A DNA stretch of 64,000 nucleotides from Paenibacillus sp. BIHB 4019 (lineage in GTDB: Bacteria > Bacillota > Bacilli > Paenibacillales > Paenibacillaceae): positions 1,364,001 to 1,428,000 of the forward strand of contig NZ_CP016808.1 of assembly GCF_002741035.1 (NCBI RefSeq). Reading direction: 5' to 3'. The first letter of the stretch is position 1, and each line of letters begins with the position of its first letter. Made by a program: the position numbers and the translations under genes. The notes beneath the pieces are model-generated. The model saw only the letters and a list, made by a program, of their open reading frames with translations. It did not search any database and was not told the DNA's origin. Shown here piece by piece: positions 1 to 8,079 of the stretch.

Positions 1-214
1 TAAAAAATAATCCAATTTCATTCTTACTCCTCTTTCCGATAGTAGATTTATAACCTATATAAATATCGGAAATTTTGGAAATATTTAAATAGTCTTTAAG
101 ACCCAAAATAAGGGAATTCATTTCATTCCCGGCTTTGGCGACTATCCCACTGAGCTGCCCTACCCATTCATCCTTTGCCTGAATACAATGAAGTGTGGAG
201 GCGAGTGTAATCAC
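1..214 (-). CDS. Possible 5' part of an unknown gene running off the left edge
   Basis: Read on the minus strand from a GTG at 214, the sequence stays open for 71 codons to the window edge. An AGGGG stretch lies five bases before the GTG, and a TAG closes the same frame about 50 bases upstream of it. The predicted peptide mixes hydrophobic and charged residues plausibly, but I recognise no family. It would be divergent from the C92-type gene that starts at 340. The end of the gene is not visible, so this is a weak call. Confidence 0.3.
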   Translation of the reverse strand, partial: MITLASTLHCIQAKDEWVGQLSGIVAKAGNEMNSLILGLKDYLNISKISDIYIGYKSTIGKRSKNEIGLFF

Positions 215-339
215 GCATGCCCCTAATGAAACTAGACAATGGTCGGGGATCGTCTATTACCTCAGAAGGTTCCGCAGCATTCTCTCCTGTATTAAAGTTA
301 ATATCAGACAAAAGATCTTTAATGTGGGGGTCATGTGGG

Positions 340-909
340 ATGAGTATAGAAAAAGAGATTTATGTGCTTCTGACAGATACGGGGACCCTCTTCACAAGGA
401 TTATCCGAACGTTTACGAAGGATCCGCTGAATCACGCTTCGATCGCTTTTGATTCGGACCTACGCGAAGTGTACAGCTTCGGCAGGAAAAATCCGAACAA
501 TCCGTTCTTCGGAGGATTCGTCCGGGAAGACGTGAGCAGCGAGTTTTTCGGCGAGTCGATGTGCGCCCTTTATCGATGCACGGTGAGCCCGGTAGTTTAT
601 GCTAATCTGAGAAATCAGGTTCAGCATTTTGAGCAAAATCAAGATTTGTATAGCTACAATTTGGTCGGCATGTTAGGCATTCTGTTCAATATCGAATGGG
701 AGCGCAAAAATTCATACTTCTGCTCACAATTCGTGGCGACGATGTTCCAGCAAAGCGGGATGATTCTGATCGACAAGTCGCCGCTGCTCGTAACGCCTGG
801 CGATCTCCAGCATACGCCCAAGCTGGAATTGGTGTATCATGGGCATCTGAATTCATATGTGGGCTGTCAGAACAGCATGGCCGCGGCAGGCTCGTTCCGC
901 ACGGCATAG
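340..909 (+). CDS. Permuted papain-like (YiiX/C92 type) hydrolase
   Basis: A 189-residue cytoplasmic protein with the circularly permuted NlpC/P60 layout: an early His in NHASIAF and a late Cys in FCSQFVA, the pair expected to form the Cys-His catalytic site of the YaeF/YiiX amidase family. The substrate cannot be told from sequence; relatives act on peptide or lipid amides. The ATG at 340 is chosen because the 41 codons before it in the same open frame do not look like protein and GGGGG precedes it by about ten bases. No signal peptide is visible. It stands alone, followed by the convergent nitroreductase. Confidence 0.7.
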   Translation: MSIEKEIYVLLTDTGTLFTRIIRTFTKDPLNHASIAFDSDLREVYSFGRKNPNNPFFGGFVREDVSSEFFGESMCALYRCTVSPVVYANLRNQVQHFEQNQDLYSYNLVGMLGILFNIEWERKNSYFCSQFVATMFQQSGMILIDKSPLLVTPGDLQHTPKLELVYHGHLNSYVGCQNSMAAAGSFRTA

Positions 910-971
910 AAGGGATCCCGGAAGAAGTCGGGATCCCTTACTTTTTTTCGAAAGCTGGACTAAACTTTCTT

Positions 972-1541
972 TTATTCCCCTGTAATGCAGGTTAGCAGTT
1001 CCCCAACAGGTGTACGAGGTCGAGGCTTAGGCTTCTTATCGGGATCAAAATAGCCAAGATGCAGCGTGCCAATAATTCGTTCGCCTGGCTTTACGCCCGT
1101 AAGCCTGCAAAAATCCAGGTCGAAATTATATTCATTCGTCTTCCATACGACACCGATTCCCTGCTCCCATGCCAGCAGCTGGATATTTTGAATAAGCGCG
1201 GAGCCTGCGCCAACAGCATCCTCCCATTCCCGTTGTTTAGCGTCAGCCTCTATGACGATGAGCAAATGGGCTTGCATGCGTTCGCAATAATCAAGCTGCA
1301 GCTTCTGTCCCCATTTTTCCCGCTCGTCCTCCGAGAACGTATGCAGCACCGCATCTGAAAACTGCTGCCTTCCAGCTCCCATGAATAAAATGAATCGCCA
1401 AGGCTCCTTGCGTGAATGAACCGGAGCCCATACAGCCGCATCCAACAGAGCAATGACCGTTTCCTTCGCCAACGTCCGATCGTTAAATTGACGTATCGTT
1501 CTTCTTTCGCGAATGAGCTGCTCAATTGCCGATATTGCCAT
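972..1541 (-). CDS. Nitroreductase family protein (FMN-dependent)
   Basis: This 189-residue protein has the nitroreductase fold signature: RRTIRQF near residue 15, the LLDAAVWAPVHSRKEPWRF segment that usually binds FMN phosphate, and the GSALIQNIQLLAWEQGIG helix of the dimer core. Members use FMN and NAD(P)H to reduce nitro compounds, quinones or flavins in the cytoplasm. The ATG at 1541 is preceded by AGGAGGAGG, a near-ideal ribosome binding site; an upstream in-frame start at 1565 would include that site in the coding region. It lies 30 bp downstream of the AraC-SBP remnant, so read-through from the Fur-box promoter near 1817 may now drive it. That link to iron is inferred. Confidence 0.85.
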   Translation of the reverse strand: MAISAIEQLIRERRTIRQFNDRTLAKETVIALLDAAVWAPVHSRKEPWRFILFMGAGRQQFSDAVLHTFSEDEREKWGQKLQLDYCERMQAHLLIVIEADAKQREWEDAVGAGSALIQNIQLLAWEQGIGVVWKTNEYNFDLDFCRLTGVKPGERIIGTLHLGYFDPDKKPKPRPRTPVGELLTCITGE

Positions 1542-1571
1542 CTCGCATCCTCCTCCTCTGCTCACCGCTCT

Positions 1572-1768
1572 TTATTGGGTAAGAAATTGAACCGTTTCTT
1601 CAATAATTTTCGTTTGGCCGATTGGGCCGCCAGGACCTTGAAACCATAGGCCATAGTCCACCAAATGGACATGGTTATTTTGAACAGCCTTCAAGCTTTT
1701 CCAAACTTCAGTTCTAATATTTTTATAGAAGCCTGATTCCACAGCCTAACATGCTGCTCTATATCCAT
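1572..1768 (-). pseudogene. Deletion remnant of an AraC/substrate-binding fusion gene
   Basis: From the ATG at 1768 (AAGGTG upstream) the first frame encodes MDIEQHVRLWNQASIKIL, which resembles the N-termini of the AraC-SBP ORFs at 10044 and 46675 (W, three residues, then S/A-I/V-K/S-I/L). Shortly afterwards another frame takes over and ends at 1572 with a typical siderophore-SBP C-terminus (VWKSLKAVQNNHVHLVDYG, then a tail ending FLTQ). The two ends of a gene of about 2 kb are therefore joined across a large internal deletion, and the frames do not match. The Fur box at 1817 is still in place. Only the ends survive, so no function is expected. Confidence 0.7.
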
Positions 1769-1816
1769 CGTTTCACCTTCCGAAAAAGCCCTGATCTATC
1801 TGCCTCTCTATTCTAT

Positions 1817-1831
1817 CGAGAATAATTCTCA
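1817..1831. promoter_or_regulatory. Fur box
   Basis: On the minus strand this reads TGAGAATTATTCTCG, 11 of 14 informative positions of TGATAATNATTATCA, with a perfect GAGAAT-ATTCTC palindrome at its core. It lies 49 bp upstream of the remnant gene start at 1768 and about 150 bp upstream of the divergent MFS gene. Confidence 0.7.
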
Positions 1832-1983
1832 ACTACAATATAAATTTTATGTAATGCCATTAATAAATAGCTTGATATTGCGCCCAAAAACCGAAATAAT
1901 GATGGAATAGGTCTAATTGCTTGGATACATATCGTAGCGATTAGCGATTTATTTTGCACAGCAGAAAGGTTGTCTTTTACATC

Positions 1984-3180
1984 ATGGAGTTATCTCAACG
2001 TTTAAGCCAGAAACGGGCCGCCAAGGAACCGTTCCCGGTCTCGATTCTCTCTCTTACGGTTGGCGCTTTTGCCATCGGCATGACGGAGTTTGTCATCATG
2101 GGGCTTCTGCCTAATGTCGCTACAGATTTACATGTCAGCATCTCGGCTGCCGGACAGCTGATTACGATGTATGCCCTTGGGGTAGCTATCGGTGCCCCGA
2201 TATTGACTATGCTCACCCAACAGATTCCGCAAAAGCGGCTGTTATGTCTGCTGATGGTTTTATTTATTGTCGGCAATGTCATTTCGGTCTTTGCCCCAAG
2301 CTATGCCGTCCTGATGGGCGCACGGGTCATTACTGCGTTGACGCATGGGACTTTTTTCGGGGTTGGAGCCGTAATTGCCTCCAATCTCGTACCGCCGAAC
2401 AAACGGGCCGGGGCCGTATCGATTATGATGGCCGGACTGACGATTGCCAATATTATTGGTGTTCCTCTCGGTACCTTTATCGGACAAAATATGGGCTGGC
2501 GAGCCTCATTCGGAGCCATTGCCATCATGGGCGTCATCGCCTTGGCAGGCATATTGGTCTTCATTCCAAAAATCAAGCAGGAACAAACAGCAAGCATCGT
2601 TCAACAGCTTGCCGCTCTTGCAAGACCGAAGCTCCTTGTATTCCTGCTAATATGCGCACTCGGCAATTCCGGACTATTCGCCGTCTTCACTTATATTACG
2701 CCGCTGCTTACGCAGGTTACGGGCTTTGCTGAGCACAGCGTAACGTGGATTTTAGTTCTTTTCGGCTGCGGCGTAACGCTCGGCAACATTGTCGGCGGGA
2801 AGCTTGCCGACTGGAAGCTGATGCCCGCCATTTTAGGGCTTTATGCGGCCATATCCGTCATTTTGGCTATCCTGACCTTTACGATTCATAGTCCAGTTGC
2901 GGCCATCGTGACGATTTTTCTCTGGGGAGCCGGCTCCTTCGCGGTTATGCCGGGGCTGCAGGTTCGAATTATGAGCCTTGCCAAAGCCGCTCCTGCTCTC
3001 GCCTCGACCTCGAGCCACTCTGCCGGCAATCTCGGCAATGCTGTTGGCGCTTTTATTGGCGGCTGGGCCATCACTCATCTGTCCTTAAACGCACTGCCAT
3101 GGGTTGGAGCTGTGCTTGTGGGACTGGCGCTGGTGCTTGGGCTTGCAACTTATATGGCGGAACGCAAAACAATCAAATAA
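1984..3180 (+). CDS. MFS transporter, DHA1 (AraJ/YdhP-like) family
   Basis: A 398-residue integral membrane protein with about twelve hydrophobic segments. The first helix contains IGMTEFVIMGLLPNVA and is followed by ALGVAIGAP, both characteristic of the AraJ/YdhP-type drug and sugar efflux branch of the major facilitator superfamily; exchange against protons is expected. The substrate is unknown. The ATG at 1984 places MELSQRL before helix one; a TTG at 1954 would add ten unlikely residues. The SD (GAAAGG) is rather distant. It is followed 38 bp later by a small gene with its own SD, probably co-transcribed. The divergent Fur box at 1817 makes iron control conceivable but unproven. Confidence 0.85.
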   Translation: MELSQRLSQKRAAKEPFPVSILSLTVGAFAIGMTEFVIMGLLPNVATDLHVSISAAGQLITMYALGVAIGAPILTMLTQQIPQKRLLCLLMVLFIVGNVISVFAPSYAVLMGARVITALTHGTFFGVGAVIASNLVPPNKRAGAVSIMMAGLTIANIIGVPLGTFIGQNMGWRASFGAIAIMGVIALAGILVFIPKIKQEQTASIVQQLAALARPKLLVFLLICALGNSGLFAVFTYITPLLTQVTGFAEHSVTWILVLFGCGVTLGNIVGGKLADWKLMPAILGLYAAISVILAILTFTIHSPVAAIVTIFLWGAGSFAVMPGLQVRIMSLAKAAPALASTSSHSAGNLGNAVGAFIGGWAITHLSLNALPWVGAVLVGLALVLGLATYMAERKTIK

Positions 3181-3218
3181 AAAAAGCCAATCAACACTTT
3201 AAAATTGGAGGTATTTCA

Positions 3219-3527
3219 ATGAACAAACGCTATCGCATTACTAGAGCCTTGCAAAATAACAACTCGACAGCGCTGACGATTTCTTTGGAGGAATGCAAAC
3301 AATATTTTGCGTCGAAGCCTGATTTTTCGTATACATCGGTGTTTACCGTTAAAGGCGCTACCACGATGTCTATAGAAGGCGATTTCTTTATGTGGAGCTG
3401 CGGAGAAGCTTCGATCCCCTTCCGGCATTATGAGGGCGATATTTACGTTTCCGGCACGAACGATGTGGTCATTCCTAAAGTCATTGAGGTTGCAAGCGAG
3501 CTGATCGCTGACATCGTAAACGAGTAG
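3219..3527 (+). CDS. Conserved-looking 102-residue hypothetical protein
   Basis: The ATG at 3219 follows TTGGAGG by seven bases, a strong initiation site. The product is a small soluble protein of mixed charge without signal peptide, membrane segment or known motif; I do not recognise the family. It shares a likely transcript with the upstream MFS exporter (38-bp gap) and both end at the terminator near 3563. The pairing hints at a role tied to export, but nothing in the sequence defines it. Confidence 0.75.
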   Translation: MNKRYRITRALQNNNSTALTISLEECKQYFASKPDFSYTSVFTVKGATTMSIEGDFFMWSCGEASIPFRHYEGDIYVSGTNDVVIPKVIEVASELIADIVNE

Positions 3528-3562
3528 TTTTCGAGCCAACTCCAAACGATTACTTCATGCAA

Positions 3563-3609
3563 ATATAGCCCCCACCACAACAACAACGTGGACGTCGGGG
3601 CTATTTTTT
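3563..3609 (+). terminator. Rho-independent terminator
   Basis: ATAGCCCC pairs with GGGGCTAT around a loop of about 20 bases, followed by a T run. It closes the MFS/hypothetical transcript. Confidence 0.8.
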
Positions 3610-3659
3610 ATGCCTATTTTCGCTACTTTCGCTATTTACATTTGTTCATTATATAAATT

Positions 3660-3686
3660 TTGACAAAAGGTTCACAAAAATACAAT
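3660..3686 (+). promoter_or_regulatory. Possible promoter for the secreted PPC-like protein
   Basis: TTGACA at 3660-3665 and TACAAT at 3681-3686 are separated by 15 bp, shorter than the ideal 17. The region is AT-rich and lies about 70 bp upstream of the next start codon. Confidence 0.35.
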
Positions 3687-3753
3687 TGTAAAAAATAGAT
3701 AAATATGTAATGATTATATTCGTAGTCTACTAGAAGAAAAAGGAGAGTTTACC

Positions 3754-5100
3754 ATGTTCAAGCGGCTTTTATTGGCGGTTTCTCTACTAGTTACGGCGGT
3801 ATTTGGCGGGTTTTCCTTCACACCGAGCGCGAATGCCCAGGCCATTCCCGAGGTAAGTCTGACAACCAGCAGCACACAATTGCCATCCTTCGACATTCCG
3901 GAAAGCAGCAAGCTTGACCTTACAGAAGCGTTGCCTGCATCTTCAGACATCTCTAGTTCGACACAAAGCCTGCAACAGCGCTCCCTAGACTCCGTCACTC
4001 AGGCGGTATACAATACCGATCCTGGCAACGCCTATACGATCAATACAGGCCAAGTCTATTTTGATTATATTGACCAAGCCGGCGGGCAGAAGTGGTTTAA
4101 CTTTCAAACGACTGCGCCGAGCAAGCTGACCGCTTTTTTACAAACGGTGCAATCCGCAGCTGTCGATTATGATTTGCACTTATTCCGCTTAGATTTAGAT
4201 ACCTTGCAATTGGTAGAGGAATATTATTCGGTTTACGGTCCGCAAATGGACGAGCAAGTAAGCCGGATCGCTCCAGCGGGCATCTATTATTTGGCCGTCA
4301 ATACGGTGGCAGGCTATGATGCAAGCAATCCATTCTATTTTACAGTCGTTCAATCCTCTGTTTATGACAGTGCCGAGCCTGATGACAACTATGTGTATGC
4401 CAAAGCAAAAACAAGCGCATTCACCGTCAGCCAGACCATCGACAACGCTTTTGACGAGGACTGGATCAAATTCACGGTCAGCACAGCTAAGCAGTACACG
4501 ATATCCTTTAACAATCCAGCAGCTGGCACAAACTATCAGGTCAACATCTATAACCAGAACCTAAATCAACTGGCTACCATTAATCAAAATACAAGTGGAA
4601 CCTACAACATGAGTGCCGGCACTTATTATTTTAGAGTATTAAGCACATCTTCGTTTAATGCTTCACAGCCATACACCTTCAGCGTGAGCAATGCGGCTGC
4701 GGCAGTCACGGTATCAAACATTACCTCCGACCCTAACGTGTCAGGCTATATGACCTATGGGTATGGGAATAAATATCGCATTCAAAACTATATTACCGTG
4801 ACGGGATCAGCTAGAGATTCAAGCGGAAATGCAGCTGCTAATGTCCCTATTACCGTGAGCATCAGAACGGTCCTAAACAATCTGCTTTATACGGCTACTA
4901 CCACTACTAATTCCAGCGGAGGATTCACTGCTTCCATCTCCAGCATCCAGCCGGGTGTTGGACTTTATGGCTATGATAACTGGGTTTCCTACCACTACTT
5001 TGATATTATTCCGATCCAGTTCAGCTCCAATAATGCGGTTTTGAGTTCTAATGAAACGACGCTTTACCACTTTGCTTATCAAATTTATCAACCTCATTAA
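3754..5100 (+). CDS. Secreted protein with PPC-like and Ig-like domains
   Basis: This 448-residue protein starts with a classical signal peptide (MFKRLLLAVSLL, cleavage expected after SANAQA). Two beta-rich units follow, about residues 95-200 and 205-325. Each has the look of bacterial pre-peptidase C-terminal (PPC) domains: an acidic start such as SAEPDDN, then DEDWIKFTV, and a closing GTYYFRV or GIYYLAV strand. The C-terminal 120 residues (ITVTGSARDSSGNAAANVP) resemble an Ig-like or carboxypeptidase-regulatory sandwich. No catalytic domain is visible, so an extracellular binding or structural role is likely. SD is AAAAAGGAGAG. It is monocistronic, ending at the terminator at 5151. Confidence 0.8.
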   Translation: MFKRLLLAVSLLVTAVFGGFSFTPSANAQAIPEVSLTTSSTQLPSFDIPESSKLDLTEALPASSDISSSTQSLQQRSLDSVTQAVYNTDPGNAYTINTGQVYFDYIDQAGGQKWFNFQTTAPSKLTAFLQTVQSAAVDYDLHLFRLDLDTLQLVEEYYSVYGPQMDEQVSRIAPAGIYYLAVNTVAGYDASNPFYFTVVQSSVYDSAEPDDNYVYAKAKTSAFTVSQTIDNAFDEDWIKFTVSTAKQYTISFNNPAAGTNYQVNIYNQNLNQLATINQNTSGTYNMSAGTYYFRVLSTSSFNASQPYTFSVSNAAAAVTVSNITSDPNVSGYMTYGYGNKYRIQNYITVTGSARDSSGNAAANVPITVSIRTVLNNLLYTATTTTNSSGGFTASISSIQPGVGLYGYDNWVSYHYFDIIPIQFSSNNAVLSSNETTLYHFAYQIYQPH

Positions 5101-5150
5101 ACATTAAATATGAGATGATTGAAGCTTGATAAAAGCACAATAGAACAAAA

Positions 5151-5190
5151 GCCAATGCTCGCGGTCAAACGCGGCATTGGCTCTTTTTTT
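5151..5190 (+). terminator. Rho-independent terminator
   Basis: GCCAATGC and GCATTGGC form the outer stem, CGCG pairs with CGCG inside, and eight Ts follow. It ends transcription of the secreted-protein gene. Confidence 0.85.
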
Positions 5191-5278
5191 TGAAAATTAG
5201 CTTCCTATTTCAATTTGCCGCAATCCGCCTTCATTGGGCGGGAGGGTGAGAGGTTAAGAAGACAAGCCACGACTACAT

Positions 5279-5872
5279 TTAAGCAACGATTCGTTCCTTT
5301 ATATAAGCCTTCGCTTGCTCCGCACAATGCCGAATATATTTAGCATCATCAAATAATTTACTCATCATGACTCCGCCTTCTATTAGCCCGATGACTACAC
5401 TGCATGCTGCTTCGACATCCAGATCGCTGCGAAACTCTTGTCTACCCATCCCTTCCCTGACGATATTCCCAAGCTCGGTCATCAGCTCTTTCATGGCAAG
5501 CTGCGCCTTTTGCTTGAGCAGCGGGTGACCGTCGTCATTTTCCACCGCAGTATTTAGAATGGGGCATCCGCCTTCACAAGCATCCTGTTCAATCAACGCT
5601 ACATAGACATCGCATATTTCCAGCAGTTGATCTGTGGGGGAAGCTTTCTTCGAGATGGCATCCACCAGCAAACTCTTTAATTGCATAAAGGAATAATCAA
5701 AAGCTGCCAGCGCGATTTCATCCTTATTTTCAAAATGGTTATAGAGGCCGCCCTTGCGGACATTGCAGCGCTCCATAATTTCCGACAACGACGTGCCCGC
5801 ATACCCCTTCGTATTAAACAGGCCAGCTGACTGGCGAATGATATGTTCCTTCGTCATTTGTCCCTTGCGCAT
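5279..5872 (-). CDS. TetR family transcriptional regulator
   Basis: A 197-residue TetR repressor. The N-terminal helix-turn-helix reads IIRQSAGLFNTKGYAGTSLS followed by NVRKGGLYNHFENKDEI, the usual recognition-helix pattern. The C-terminal ligand domain has the AcrR/YxaF-like feature CEGGCPILNTAVE. The start at 5872 (GAGGGC upstream) matches the family length; the open frame extends 42 codons upstream but through the intergenic control region. It is divergent from the metallo-hydrolase gene at about 6036, and two near-identical palindromes (5895 and 6019) are good candidates for its operators, implying autorepression and control of the neighbour. The ligand is unknown. Confidence 0.9.
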   Translation of the reverse strand: MRKGQMTKEHIIRQSAGLFNTKGYAGTSLSEIMERCNVRKGGLYNHFENKDEIALAAFDYSFMQLKSLLVDAISKKASPTDQLLEICDVYVALIEQDACEGGCPILNTAVENDDGHPLLKQKAQLAMKELMTELGNIVREGMGRQEFRSDLDVEAACSVVIGLIEGGVMMSKLFDDAKYIRHCAEQAKAYIKERIVA

Positions 5873-5894
5873 ATCCAGCCCTCTTTCCAGAAAA

Positions 5895-5908
5895 GTACCG
5901 ATTGGTCT
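5895..5908. promoter_or_regulatory. Candidate TetR operator, site 1
   Basis: GTACCGATTGGTCT. Its reverse complement, AGACCAATCGGTAC, differs by one base from the site at 6019. It lies just upstream of the TetR start at 5872. Confidence 0.6.
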
Positions 5909-6018
5909 TAAAATAGCATACTCTTCTGCCGTGATCAACTTGTTAGATGCAAATTCGCACCCTAACACAAGAGGAATAGGAGCTTGATGGCACTCCAAAA
6001 GTATGTTAATTTAAAAAC

Positions 6019-6032
6019 AGACCGATCGGTAC
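6019..6032. promoter_or_regulatory. Candidate TetR operator, site 2
   Basis: AGACCGATCGGTAC contains a perfect ACCGATCGGT palindrome. It sits directly before the ribosome binding site of the metallo-hydrolase gene, where a bound repressor would block transcription. Confidence 0.65.
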
Positions 6033-6035
6033 TAT

Positions 6036-6809
6036 TTGGAGGTGCTTCCCATTTCAATTTCAATCCAACATATTCGCCACGCCACTTTGGTCATCACGAT
6101 AAACGGCAAAAAAATACTTGTCGATCCGATGTTAAGTGACGTCGACGAGCTTCCGCCTGTTCCTTTCACTTGGACATTGCGCAGAAATCCGTTAACCCCG
6201 CTGCCCGTTCCCCTTCCTTTTTTTGAGGACATGGATGCTGTATTGTTAACCCATCGACATTTTGATCATATGGATAAAAAAGCGATCTCGGTGTTAAACA
6301 AGCAACTCCCCGTATTTTGCCAGCCGGAAGATCAGAACTTCTTGCAGACTGCCGGCTTCCTCAACGTACAAGCCATTGGCAACTCGTTGGAATGGGGCGG
6401 CATACAGCTAATAAGGGTTAAAGGGCAGCACGCCCGTGGTGTCTTCACCAAGCTGCTTGGCCCTGTATCCGGGTTCATTCTAAGAACAGCAGCGGATGGT
6501 TCTATTTATTTGGTAAGTGATTGCGTGTATACGCCTGCGATTGAAGAGACATTCAGGGAGAACCAGCCAGATATTGCGATTTTGCATACCGCTCGCGCAC
6601 AGCTGCTATTGGGGACAACTATTACGATGACGGCGGGAGATATCCTGCGTATTCGCAAGGTTTCGCCAGCTACGCGGCTCGTCGCTGTTCACATGGATGC
6701 GATTAGCCATTGTACACTCAAGCGCCAGCAGCTTAAAATCTTCCTGAAGGAACAAGGCCTGGACAATGAAGTGTTTATTCCTGAGGATGGAGAGGTTATT
6801 GCATTCTAG
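6036..6809 (+). CDS. Metallo-beta-lactamase-fold hydrolase (UlaG/UPF0173-like)
   Basis: The protein carries the HRHFDHMD zinc-binding motif (H-x-H-x-D-H) near residue 73, a later VSDCVYTPA motif, and a C-terminal VHMDAISHC that would supply the last metal ligand. This is the pattern of UlaG-like and UPF0173 hydrolases. The substrate is unknown. The 5' end is odd: GGAGGTG at 6038-6044 is a perfect SD, and the codon at the right distance is ATT at 6051, giving a start just before IQHIRHATL as family members usually have. The TTG at 6036, given here, is the only canonical start but would overlap the SD. Divergent TetR control is likely. Confidence 0.85.
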   Translation: MEVLPISISIQHIRHATLVITINGKKILVDPMLSDVDELPPVPFTWTLRRNPLTPLPVPLPFFEDMDAVLLTHRHFDHMDKKAISVLNKQLPVFCQPEDQNFLQTAGFLNVQAIGNSLEWGGIQLIRVKGQHARGVFTKLLGPVSGFILRTAADGSIYLVSDCVYTPAIEETFRENQPDIAILHTARAQLLLGTTITMTAGDILRIRKVSPATRLVAVHMDAISHCTLKRQQLKIFLKEQGLDNEVFIPEDGEVIAF

Positions 6810-6923
6810 CCTTTCATCCGCTCCAATCAGCTTGCATTAATCTAGCAGAGCTCTTCTCTACCTCAGCTTTATGGTATAATACCAATGATTTACATTAACC
6901 GAATAAATATGGGGGTACCATTT

Positions 6924-7562
6924 TTGAAGAAAATACATATTTATGGAGCGGCTGCACTAATCGTATGTTTGTCACTTGCCGGATGTTCCCAAGCATCTAC
7001 AAATCATCAACAAGCAGAAGCTACGAAAGCTGAGCAAGCTGCGGACACAAACGAGCAATCACAATCTATCGAGGTCGATAAAGGGCTGCTTCATACCGAA
7101 TTTACGATGCCAGCCTCCATGTTTAAAGACCAGGATATGGACAGTATAACGGCTGATGCGCAAAAGAGCGGCGTGGACGAAATCACTAAAAACGCTGACG
7201 GTTCCGTCACTTTTAGAATGCCGAAAGCTGCTCATAAAGAATTGATGAAAAAAGCAGGAAAAGGCATGCTGCAAGCGATAGAGGATCTAAAAAGCGGGAA
7301 CTATTTGGCATTTATTAAGGATGTCAAGCATAACAAAGCTTTCTCAGAGTTTACATTTATCGTGGATCAAAAAGCTTACAAAAACAGCTTCGATGCAATT
7401 GCGAATTTTGGCATTGGAGCGGCGGCAATGTCTTATCAAGCAATTGCTGGCGTAGCTCCCGAAGAGCTCAAGGTCACCATTAACATTCAGGCCGAGGGTA
7501 CGGATACCATTTTTGACTCGATTATTTATCCGGATGCTTTGGAAAAAATGAGCGGCAAATAA
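6924..7562 (+). CDS. Lipoprotein of unknown function
   Basis: A 212-residue lipoprotein: MKKIHIYGAAAL leads into a lipobox LAGC, after which the mature protein would be lipid-anchored outside the membrane. The next 40 residues are a Gln/Ala/Glu-rich linker; the rest is a soluble domain with no motif I can name. I chose the TTG at 6924 because GGGGG precedes it by ten bases and because TATAAT at 6875-6880 would start transcription near 6886. This leaves the ATG at 6885 with no leader. The gene at 7606 follows after 43 bp and is probably co-transcribed. Confidence 0.75.
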   Translation: MKKIHIYGAAALIVCLSLAGCSQASTNHQQAEATKAEQAADTNEQSQSIEVDKGLLHTEFTMPASMFKDQDMDSITADAQKSGVDEITKNADGSVTFRMPKAAHKELMKKAGKGMLQAIEDLKSGNYLAFIKDVKHNKAFSEFTFIVDQKAYKNSFDAIANFGIGAAAMSYQAIAGVAPEELKVTINIQAEGTDTIFDSIIYPDALEKMSGK

Positions 7563-7605
7563 GCGGGATATCTATAAAATCTGGGATAGGGGGGCCGAAG
7601 GAGCC

Positions 7606-8001
7606 ATGAGCAATAAGAAGGCGGAAACAATCCGCACCATGAAATATCGTTACACAGGGCCTAAAAATGGCATCGGTTATTCTTTCAGCCCCATCCGTTA
7701 TGGCGAAGCGGCACCAGACAATAATCGCATTTTTATTTATGATGAAGATTTCAGTGATATGCTGCCATTCATCAAACAAAAATACCCGCTTGCTGACGCA
7801 CGCACAGGCGAGGTTTATGACGCTTTTGACCCTTGCTGGGATAATCCAATTCCAAAAGCGGTCTGGCAACAGGTCGTGCAGGAACTCGATGCCCTATCGG
7901 CAGAAGACCCGGGCCAGCTTGCCTTCATCCATTCGTTCACCGCCTGGGTTCGCGAGGTGATGGAGCAGGCTGATGAAATTGTGATTTACGGAAATTTGTA
8001 A
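7606..8001 (+). CDS. Hypothetical protein, 131 residues
   Basis: AAGGAG lies four bases before the ATG at 7606. The product is soluble and acidic, with aromatic-rich stretches (MKYRYTGPKNGIGYSF, YDAFDPCWDNPIP) and a helical C-terminus. I do not recognise the family and see no signal peptide or membrane segment. It sits 43 bp behind the lipoprotein gene, so the two are probably one transcript, closed by the inverted repeat at 8029. Confidence 0.7.
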   Translation: MSNKKAETIRTMKYRYTGPKNGIGYSFSPIRYGEAAPDNNRIFIYDEDFSDMLPFIKQKYPLADARTGEVYDAFDPCWDNPIPKAVWQQVVQELDALSAEDPGQLAFIHSFTAWVREVMEQADEIVIYGNL

Positions 8002-8028
8002 ACGGCCTGAATGGACGCCTGCAAATTC

Positions 8029-8058
8029 GAATCTACCTCGATTAGCCGAGGCAGATTC
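8029..8058. terminator. Stem-loop between convergent genes
   Basis: GAATCTACCTCG pairs with CGAGGCAGATTC (one mismatch) around a six-base loop. There is no long T run on either side, so termination strength is uncertain. It lies between the convergent genes ending at 8001 and 8080. Confidence 0.5.
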
Positions 8059-8079
8059 GTCTCACAGTCTCTGTTCCCT

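Noticed and set aside
120..165. tRNA-like string GGGCAGCTCAGTGGGATAG on the minus strand
   Set aside because: There is no acceptor stem, anticodon arm or T-loop around it; it lies within an open reading frame.
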